Source: Oscillospiraceae bacterium
GTDB lineage: Bacteria > Bacillota > Clostridia > Oscillospirales > Oscillospiraceae
DNA: 64,000 bases
Assembly (NCBI GenBank): GCA_902791215.1
Contig: CADAUZ010000004.1
Span: forward strand, 1-64,000
Direction of reading: 5' to 3'
Below the pieces are notes generated by a model that was given only the letters and a program-made list of their open reading frames with translations, ran no database searches and was not told the DNA's origin. A program made the translations under genes and the position numbers. Each line of letters opens with the position of its first letter. Position 1 is the stretch's first letter. Of this stretch, positions 16,139-23,400 are shown piece after piece.

Positions 16139-17842
16139 TCATGTCTGGTTCTGGATTATTTCCGCGTTCTGTTTTTTCCGTTTGCGTACCCTGCGGACGA
16201 TCAGCACGGTCAGGAGAACGATGCCCAGCAGGCACGCAGCCGCGTAGATGATGTAGTGCACGATGTAGGAGTCGCGCAGGTTGATCGTCTGAACCTCCGC
16301 GGTGTTGAGCACGCGCACATCGTAGCGGGTGTCCTTGTCGCCGCTCTTGATAAGGTAATAGGCGCCGGGATCGAGCGTCTCCATGCTCATGGCGCTGCCG
16401 GAGCTGGTCCAGGTGTAGATCAGACCGTCCCTGTCGGAGTAGAGCGCGAGGTTGATGCCGGGGATCTGCATGTCGCTGAACTCGTCGGTGATGCCGAACT
16501 GCACGCGAATGATGCGGTTGGTGGCCTCCACCATGGACTCGGCCTCGCCGGACATGTAGCCGTAGGCGTCCACCGGCACAAGCACCTCAGGCTCGGTGAT
16601 GCGGTAGTTGCCGACAGCCTCCGTCTGGCGGATGCGGTAGGTCGTCCCCTTCTCCACGGCGTCGAGGACAAATTTGCCGTTGGAGTTCGTGGTGATCTCG
16701 ATGGGCTCGCCGCGGCCGGACAGGACCTCAAACTTTGCGCCCGCAATGCCGCTTTCGGGGTAGAGCTCGTCGTTGAGGGAGAAGCGGATGCGCATGCGCT
16801 GGCTGGCGATGGTCGCGGGTGCCGGCGCAACAGTGGATTTCTTGACGACCTCCACCGCGGTATCCTCGAGGATGCCCGCGTAGTACTGGGGGATATCCCG
16901 CTCATGCAGCGTGTAGTTGCCGAGATACAGCTCTCCGCTTTCGCCGAAGCCGGTCTCGTCGCAGATGATCTCGTCCACAATCTGGCCGATGCGGTAGCGC
17001 AGGGTGCCGTCGGCGGTGATGATGTTCTCCGCCGCCACCACTTCAAAGCTGCCGCCGGAGATCTTGCTGCCGTTTTCGGCGTCGACCATCTGCACGCGGA
17101 TCACATTCTTCGAGGGCATGACCGGCACACGCACGACATATGGGTCGGGCCAGTCATAAGTGTCATTGAGGATGAACTCGATGTTCTCCGAGCTCTCGTA
17201 GCCCTCCGCCTCGGTCAGCTCATGCAGTTCATAGCCGCCGGCGGCCAGCTTCTCCGGGAAGTAGTAGGTGCCGGTGTCCGTGGTCTCGTAGAAGCGGAAG
17301 GACTGGCGCTCGGGATAATAGGTATTGAGGATCTGGAGGGCGTGGTTCTCGCCGTACAGCTCAAACTGGACGTTTGCCTCCTTGACGGTGCGGTCGGTCT
17401 CGGCGTCGACAAGCATGACATAGACCGCCGATTTTCTGCCGAGGTCCGGATCGTCGCCCGGGCCTTCGCCCTGGCCGTTGCCGCCGCCGTCGCCGCCGCC
17501 GCTGCCGCCGCCGCTGCCCGGCAGGTCGGGTGTCGGGGTAACGGTGGGAGTGGGCGTGGGTGTGGGTGTGGGCGAGGGCTCAATATCGAAGGTCGGGACC
17601 GGCGACCAGCCGCCGCCTCCGCCGCCGTCGTCGCCCTTCCAGGTCGCGGTAGGTGTGGGCGTGTTTCCGCCGTCGTCGTCACCGTACCAGGGGTCGATCT
17701 CATCGTTGTCGGGTATATGTACGAGATACAGACACAAGAGCAGAATGATGAGCATCAAAATCAGCATCAGCGCACTGAACATATCAGACGCAGGCTGCCA
17801 GTAGTTCATCTCGCTGTCGTTCTGCTTTTTGAACTTCTTCAT
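16139..17842 (-). CDS. MotB-like anchor with Cna-B-type stalk
   Basis: 567 aa. The short N-terminus MKKFKKQNDSEMNYWQPASD leads into a single helix (about 21-42). Asp20 at its mouth, in W-x-x-x-x-D-M-F-S-A-L, sits where MotB, ExbD and ZorB carry the proton-accepting Asp. A low-complexity linker rich in Gly, Asp and Pro-Thr repeats (about 43-135) follows, then about four beta-rich modules (about 140-525) with SpaA/Cna-B features such as YVMLVDAETDRTVKEANVQF and GYELHELTEAEGY. A second helix (about 526-549) and a basic tail end the protein. No OmpA-like peptidoglycan domain or LPXTG is present. The start overlaps the channel-EAL gene by 4 bp. It probably pairs with that channel and reaches into the wall or polymer layer. 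The domain calls are by eye. Confidence 0.72.
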   Translation of the reverse strand: MKKFKKQNDSEMNYWQPASDMFSALMLILMLIILLLCLYLVHIPDNDEIDPWYGDDDGGNTPTPTATWKGDDGGGGGGWSPVPTFDIEPSPTPTPTPTPTVTPTPDLPGSGGGSGGGDGGGNGQGEGPGDDPDLGRKSAVYVMLVDAETDRTVKEANVQFELYGENHALQILNTYYPERQSFRFYETTDTGTYYFPEKLAAGGYELHELTEAEGYESSENIEFILNDTYDWPDPYVVRVPVMPSKNVIRVQMVDAENGSKISGGSFEVVAAENIITADGTLRYRIGQIVDEIICDETGFGESGELYLGNYTLHERDIPQYYAGILEDTAVEVVKKSTVAPAPATIASQRMRIRFSLNDELYPESGIAGAKFEVLSGRGEPIEITTNSNGKFVLDAVEKGTTYRIRQTEAVGNYRITEPEVLVPVDAYGYMSGEAESMVEATNRIIRVQFGITDEFSDMQIPGINLALYSDRDGLIYTWTSSGSAMSMETLDPGAYYLIKSGDKDTRYDVRVLNTAEVQTINLRDSYIVHYIIYAAACLLGIVLLTVLIVRRVRKRKKQNAEIIQNQT

Positions 17843-19410
17843 TGCTTGCTTTCCCCTGAAATCTGCTTTTCAAACTCTTCCGCGGGGATGGGTCTTGAAA
17901 GGTAGAAGCCCTGGCCTTCCGAGCAGCCGCATCTGCGCAGCATGGTAAGCTGCTCCATGCTTTCGATGCCCTCCACCGCGACATTGATGTTGATCTTCCT
18001 GGCCTGCTCAAACACGGCGTTGAGCGCGCCCTGATTCTGTCTGCCGTCGAAGCGGCGCAGATCCAGCTTGAGCACGTCGACGGAGAGTCTGTCGATGGTG
18101 CTCAGGGAAATATAGTCGCCGTTGAAGCCGTCCATGATGACCCGGAAGCCCAGCTGACGCAGCTTTTCTTCGGTCTCGAGCACGGACTGCGGGGATTCGA
18201 GATAGGCGTTCTCCGCGATCTCCACCTCCAGATAGCGGGGCGGGATGCGGTACTTTTTGAGCATTTCTTCCATGAAGCCCGCAAGGTCCATGGCCAGGAT
18301 ATCGGTCTTGGTGGCGTTGATAGCCAGGGGCATGGGGCGCACGCCGTTGTCGATCCAGCGGCGGATGGTGGCGAAGACACTTTCCCAGATATACTGGTCG
18401 AGCTTGGTGATATAACCGTTTTTCTCAAGGATGGGGATGAACACCGCCGGGGACACGGTGCCGAGCTTGCCGTGGTTCCAGCGGACCAGGGCCTCGCCGC
18501 CGATGACCTTGCGGGTGTTGAGGTCGTGCTTGGTCTGCAGATAGAATACAAACTCGCCGCTGCGCATGCCCTCAAGGATCTGGGGCATAAGGATCTGCTC
18601 GTTGCTGTCGGCGGAGGCGGGAGCGCCCCTGCCGATCTGGCCGGAGGCGGAGAAGCCCGCGTTTTTGGGCAGGCGCTCGAGAAGCTCGGTGATCTGCTTG
18701 AGCTCCTTCTGCTCGCGATAGCGGACCTGGTCGCCCACGGGCGGGATGACGTTTTTATGGAACTCCTCCGTGAAAAGGCCGAGGTTGCGGCGCAGCATGT
18801 TCCAGGAGATGCGGTAGATGATGTTGAACATAAGCGACAGGATCATGCCGGCGATGGAGGTGTAGAATGCCACCTGAATACCGCTCAGCAGCGTCTGCAC
18901 GCTCGTCAGGGCGATGTCGATCGAGCTGAAGCCGATGCCGCGGATACCGATCAGCAGGCCGATGAAGGTGCCCAGAATGCCGAGACCGGTCAGGGTGCCG
19001 GGGATCTGGAGCACGACGTTCTGCCAGGAGCGCAGGGCGAGGATGTCCTCGTTGATATAGTCCTCGATATCCGTCAGGGCCTGGCCGGATTCGCGCTGTA
19101 CCTGGACCTTCTCCCGGTAGTCGCGGAACAGGCCGTCCAGCGTGCGCTGGTGGAAGAAGTCCTCGATCTGGGACATGACGGACCAGGTGGAGCTGGTCTG
19201 TACCTCCAGCGCCCTTTCTATATTGTTCAGGCCCGTTTCAAAGGCGTGGTAATATGACACCACCGGCAATATGCCGAGCACCACGCCCGCCAGCACGATG
19301 CACTCCATAATGACGATGAACACCGTGGAAATATTGTCCGGCGCGTATGAGGTCAGCACGATGCCGCCGATCAGGATAAAAATTACCAGCGTATAAATCA
19401 GTCTTCGCAT
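17839..19410 (-). CDS. MotA/TolQ/ExbB-type channel fused to EAL domain
   Basis: 523 aa. Membrane helices lie at about 4-23, 29-54, 133-158 and 174-200. The last two match the MotA/TolQ/ExbB/ZorA core (IPGTLTGLGILGTFIGLLIG, GIQVAFYTSIAGMILS). The loop at 55-130 and the C-terminal 300 residues should be cytoplasmic. Residues about 272-515 are an EAL c-di-GMP domain: Glu306-Ala-Leu, Asn366, Glu397, Asp427, Lys448, Glu480 and Gln500 are kept, but the DDFGTG loop reads DGFNGD, so the second metal-binding Asp is Gly428. It may therefore bind c-di-GMP rather than hydrolyse it. It is the first gene of the polysaccharide operon and overlaps the MotB-like gene by 4 bp. I infer a ligand-controlled, ion-powered membrane motor or force transducer. 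Confidence 0.8.
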   Translation of the reverse strand: MRRLIYTLVIFILIGGIVLTSYAPDNISTVFIVIMECIVLAGVVLGILPVVSYYHAFETGLNNIERALEVQTSSTWSVMSQIEDFFHQRTLDGLFRDYREKVQVQRESGQALTDIEDYINEDILALRSWQNVVLQIPGTLTGLGILGTFIGLLIGIRGIGFSSIDIALTSVQTLLSGIQVAFYTSIAGMILSLMFNIIYRISWNMLRRNLGLFTEEFHKNVIPPVGDQVRYREQKELKQITELLERLPKNAGFSASGQIGRGAPASADSNEQILMPQILEGMRSGEFVFYLQTKHDLNTRKVIGGEALVRWNHGKLGTVSPAVFIPILEKNGYITKLDQYIWESVFATIRRWIDNGVRPMPLAINATKTDILAMDLAGFMEEMLKKYRIPPRYLEVEIAENAYLESPQSVLETEEKLRQLGFRVIMDGFNGDYISLSTIDRLSVDVLKLDLRRFDGRQNQGALNAVFEQARKININVAVEGIESMEQLTMLRRCGCSEGQGFYLSRPIPAEEFEKQISGESKQ

Positions 19411-19502
19411 AATGATCTCCTACCTGTCCAATTCTCCGGGTTTTCTTTTTTCAGATTGCAACGGCGCCTGTGCCGGGTGATATCCGGTACATGCGGCCAA
19501 AT

Positions 19503-19529
19503 AAATATGATACCATAGATATCATATTT
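19503..19529 (-). promoter_or_regulatory. AT-rich palindrome in the operon leader
   Basis: AAATATGATA pairs perfectly with TATCATATTT over a 7-nt loop, about 95 bp before the first gene of the polysaccharide operon and about 80 bp after the predicted transcript start. It could be an operator or a leader hairpin. The rest of the leader does not resemble a GEMM c-di-GMP riboswitch. Confidence 0.45.
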
Positions 19530-19610
19530 TGTAATCGGTTTCAAGGGACTTTTGCGCGGCGCGCCGGGAAAACGACTCCGAGGCGCACTTCGACTTATAA
19601 CATTACATAT

Positions 19611-19639
19611 AGTATAGCACCTTTGAATAGCACTTTCAA
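19611..19639 (-). promoter_or_regulatory. Promoter of the polysaccharide operon
   Basis: On the minus strand: TTGAAA, 17-nt spacer, TATACT. This leaves a leader of about 190 nt before the ATG at 19410. It is the only strong promoter I see for the 19-kb operon. Confidence 0.75.
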
Positions 19640-19711
19640 TCAACTTTTTCAAAAAATTACAATTTAAAATCATTTCAGTTCTTTTATACCGATTTTTTTC
19701 TTCGTAAGAGC

Positions 19712-19747
19712 AAAAAAACAAGCTGCGGTTTTCAGGCCGCAGCTTGT
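19712..19747 (-). terminator. Terminator of the surface-protein operon
   Basis: An 11-bp perfect stem, ACAAGCTGCGG/CCGCAGCTTGT, with an 8-nt loop, followed on the minus strand by a run of seven T. It lies 17 bp after the stop of the leucine-rich protein gene and insulates it from the polysaccharide operon. Confidence 0.9.
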
Positions 19748-19763
19748 TATGGGTCCGCTCTCT

Positions 19764-20273
19764 TCAGTTCAGGGAAAGGAAGGGCAGGGTAGCGGGGGGC
19801 TGGACAGCTTCCTCGGACGGGAACTCCGCCGACAGCTTTACCGGGACAAAGGGGATGCCACTTGCGTCCGCAAAGAGCTTGGCTTCGCTGTTTGCCGCAC
19901 CGTAGATCGTGACGTTTTCACTCCCCTGGAAGGCGGTGTCGTCGATGCTCTCCACGCTTGCGGGGATGAGGATCGCGGTGAGGTTCAGGCAGTCGGCAAA
20001 GGCGCGCGGGCCGATGGCGCCGACGTTATCGGAGACCTCGATCCTCTCCGCGCCGACGCCCTCAAAGGCGCTGTCCCAAATGGCGACCAGTCCGGAGGGC
20101 AGGACGAAGTCGGCCCCGCCAAAGCCGGCGCTGATGCTCTCCAGAGGAGTCACGACCACAACGGTCTCCCCGTCCATCGTGATGACCTCCACCGTTACGC
20201 CCTCCTCAGCCCAAGCGGAAGCGCCCAGGCTCAGGAGAAAGGCGGCGATGAGAAGAATACAAAGTTTTTTCAT
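19764..20273 (-). CDS. Small secreted leucine-rich (BspA-type) protein
   Basis: About 169 aa from the ATG at 20273, chosen because GGAGGG lies about 8 nt upstream and a signal peptide starts there (MKKLCILLIAAFLLSLGASA, cleaved after AWA). The mature part has BspA/LRR_5-type repeats: LPSGLVAIWDSAFEGVGAER, NVGAIGPRAFADCLNLTAIL, IPASVESIDDTAFQGS. Such repeats mediate protein or host-surface contacts. There is no membrane anchor or sorting signal. The start overlaps the stop of the 43-aa peptide gene (ATGA), so the two are translated together. The family call is good; the ligand is unknown. Confidence 0.82.
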   Translation of the reverse strand: MKKLCILLIAAFLLSLGASAWAEEGVTVEVITMDGETVVVVTPLESISAGFGGADFVLPSGLVAIWDSAFEGVGAERIEVSDNVGAIGPRAFADCLNLTAILIPASVESIDDTAFQGSENVTIYGAANSEAKLFADASGIPFVPVKLSAEFPSEEAVQPPATLPFLSLN

Positions 20274-20401
20274 GATATGTTCCCTCCGGGTCCACTTACA
20301 GCAATGCAATTTGTTGTGCAGACAGCAGGGCAGCTTGTGATAATCACATCCTCGTTATCGAACTCAATAACTTCCATTTTCGGAGATTCATATTTTTCCA
20401 T
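20270..20401 (-). CDS. 43-aa three-cysteine peptide
   Basis: A short gene with start ATG at 20401, a GGAGG site 8 nt upstream and a TGA that overlaps the next ATG (ATGA). The peptide begins MEKYESPKMEVIEFDNED; after an acidic/hydrophobic N-terminal half it has Cys24, Cys28 and Cys32 (C-x3-C-x3-C) in a Thr/Ser/Pro context and a Gly-rich end (SGPGG). There is no signal peptide. It starts 17 bp after the 1875-aa protein gene. The tight spacing on both sides strongly supports expression. The layout (conserved acidic leader-like half, Cys/Ser/Thr-rich core) resembles a RiPP precursor, but no modifying enzyme is in the window; a metal-binding or anti-toxin role is equally open. Confidence 0.7.
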   Translation of the reverse strand: MEKYESPKMEVIEFDNEDVIITSCPAVCTTNCIAVSGPGGNIS

Positions 20402-20418
20402 GTTTGTTTCCTCCTTCA

Positions 20419-23400
20419 TCAGGGATTGCAGGACCTTGCCGCCATGCAGTAATCATACAGAGCGGTTAGGGCCAGGTTTTCATCCTCCGCGCGGTCGGCA
20501 ACGAGTACGGAGTCCACATAGGAAAGGGCAGAGGTAAACACGTCATAGACGACGTTTCCGTCGACCGTGACCTCAATGTGCCAGTTCTTGCCCAGGTTGT
20601 TGGCCGCGATGTCGGGGATCTCAATCATGTAGTAATAATTGCCTATGTCAGTGACGGGGTACTCGGCACCGTCCACGGTTACGGAGATGGAAGCCGGGGT
20701 ATTCTTGAGCACCACATAGGTCCTCATTCCCGTATTGTCAAGGTGGTTCAGGTTATACAGCACCTTCTCCACCACATCCGCGTCGCAGCCCTTGGGTCCC
20801 CACTGGCGGCGGAATTCCGGCAGCTCCTTGAGCGCGGTGATCTGGGTCGCGGCGGGCATTTCCTCATAGTCGCCGTCGGGTCCGAAGGTGTAGCCGTGGA
20901 GGCGGCCCAGGTAGGGCTGGACATAGTGGCCGTAGTTTGCGATGGCGTCAAGGATGCTCACGTCCATGAGACCCGCGTTGCGCATATCCTCGAGGTACTG
21001 CCTGATGGAGATGAACTTGCGGGCCACGCCCGTGTCGCCGTAGTGGAAGACGGCGGAGATAGGCTCGGCCATCTCGAGAGAGTACACCGGGCAGGTGAAG
21101 ACGTGGCAGCCGTCGATGTAATCCGCCTCGGACAGCGGGATCTCATAGTGCCGGTCGTGGATGCTCAATTCCATCCAGGCCGGGTCGTTTACGAAGCTCT
21201 CGGACAATACCACGTAGAAGCGCATGCCGATGGTGCCGTCAAGCCGCAGGTCGCAGCCGATGATGGCGGACTGGGCAAAGAGGGCGGAGACATACACGTC
21301 GGTGCTCGGCATGGTGAAGGAGAAGGTGCTGTCGGCGTTGCGGGTGAAGGGAACGCTCATGTCGCCCCGGCGCACGACGAGGGTCTTGAGGGCATATTCG
21401 GTGTCAGGCGTCGCGGTGATGGTGACGGTCTCGCCCGGCAAGGCGCTCATCTTATCCACGGAGAGCTTGCCGAACTCGGCGGGCATGAGGTAGACCGGAT
21501 GCTCGCCGATGATCTCGGCGGTAACGGGGCCGGACCACTCCGTAAGCTCGACGTAGTTGGGGTCGCCCGCGACCTTGTACCAGATATCATACTCGCCCGC
21601 GTCCCGCTTCTTGGGCGTACCGGCAAGGGTGTTCTTCCGGTCGAAGCTGAACCAGATGCGCAGGGAGCTGTCGGGGCGCACGGTGGGCGTGACGAGGTTC
21701 TGGTATTCGCCGTCGCAGATCGTGCCCTCAATGGGCCGGATGTCGTAATCGTCGCCCATGACGGGGTACTTCTGATAGACGGTAAAGTCGGCGGTGACGG
21801 TCTTCGTGTTGTCATAGAGGTCCGAGCCCGCCACGGCGCGCACCACGTATTCGCCCGCGTCCACGGGGAGGCTGGCGGCGTAGTCGGAGTCGTCCGCGTC
21901 GCGCCGCTTGTAGGAGAGGGTGACGGGGATGCGGTCGGGATTGCCGGTGATCTCGGGCGTCTTCGGCTCATCGTCGTAGGTCCAGTTTTCGATGCTGACA
22001 GCCAGATCCGGGGCCATCTTCTCGACATCGCCGACGATGCGGATTTCCGCGCCGTGGCCGTAGAAGATAGTTGCAACGTTGGGATTCGTGCTGTCCACAC
22101 GGTAGTAGATCCGGTAGATGCCGATATCGTCCCCCTCGGGAACGCCGAGCACATCGTTGAAGCCGTCCGTGCTGTAATACACGGTCAGGCCGTCCACCTT
22201 GGGGAACACAACGGGATCGATGACCAGGGGCTGGAGCTCACCGGTGGCCGGGAGCCTGTCGTTGGGGAAGCTGAGCTTGGGGATCGCCTTGGCAATGGGG
22301 ATCACCAGCTCGCCGGGCTCGCCCACCATACTGCCGTTTGCCTTGTCAAAGACCGCAAACAGGATGGAATAGTCTCCCGCGTCCGTGCCGGTGGGAATGG
22401 CGCTTGTATAAGTCGGCGCGTCGGACTTCACCGCGTAGCGGTACTCGTAGCCCTCCTCGTCGGTCACGCCGCCCTCCAGCAGCGCCTGGGACTCCATATT
22501 GTACATGAGGCCGGCCTTGGGGATGGGGTCCTGGGTCTTCGCGGTCCTGACAGTCAGGCCGTCGCCGATCGGTGTTTGCGGGAAGACAGATGTTTCCTTG
22601 TAATACGCATAGAAGGTATATTCCGTGTCCGGGAGGAGGTCTTCAAAGTCGGGGACCTCCCTCCAGTCCCATGCGGTGGACTGGGATTGATGATCGTCAT
22701 AGGCGAACATCACGTTTTCCATAGCCTCGAGGACCACGCGGTGAGCCGTGACGGTCTTCGCAACGGGCGTGGGGCCTTTGATCGGCTTGATCCATGAGGT
22801 CAGGCAGTGGTAGGAATAGTATTCATCCGTATACCACACATAATAGGCGCCCATTTCCGTGCCCGTCGGGACATTGGAGCTGAAGGCCTCCTTCGGGGGC
22901 TGCGTCGTGCTGTCGGTTCCGAGGGCGTAATAATAATCCCTGTGGTGATCGAGGCTCGGCTGGCCTCTTACAACAAGCTCCTGCGGCTGTCCGGTATAGT
23001 CGAGAACCCTTGCGTAGGGCGGATGAGTCGTTAAGCTTTCCATGTTGCCCGTGGCAAGAACGACCTTTTCGCTGGCGGGGCTGATGGTATAGTTGCCGTC
23101 TTCCTTATAACGCTGCTGGAAGTTGTAGCCCGAACGATACTGCAGGCCATCGAAGACGGGGCTGTCCTGCCAGGGGTTGCTGCCGATGCGGTACTCACCG
23201 TTTTCGATCTCATTGAGCGTGATGGAATTGGGCGTGATATAGGCCACCGTGGGGGCTTCGGGCGCGGGGCGCTCGGCCTTTGCGATCTCCACGGGGATGG
23301 GGCCGTAGACCGCGGAATCCGGGAAGCCGCCGGTGTGATCGGCCGCCTTGTACCATACATAGTACATACCCGCGTACATGGCCTGCGGCAGAGCGGCCGA

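Noticed and set aside
17478-17804. Pro-rich 108-aa plus-strand frame
   Set aside because: Translation of the Gly/Pro-Thr linker codons in the wrong direction.
16139-19410. Zorya (ZorAB) phage-defence system
   Set aside because: The channel pair recalls ZorAB, but no ZorC, ZorD or ZorE is present, the anchor lacks an OmpA-like domain and the context is polysaccharide synthesis.
19411-19605. Possible GEMM c-di-GMP riboswitch in the leader of the EAL-led operon
   Set aside because: The leader lacks the conserved CACGCACAGGGCAAA-type core and second stem; only a simple AT-rich palindrome is seen.
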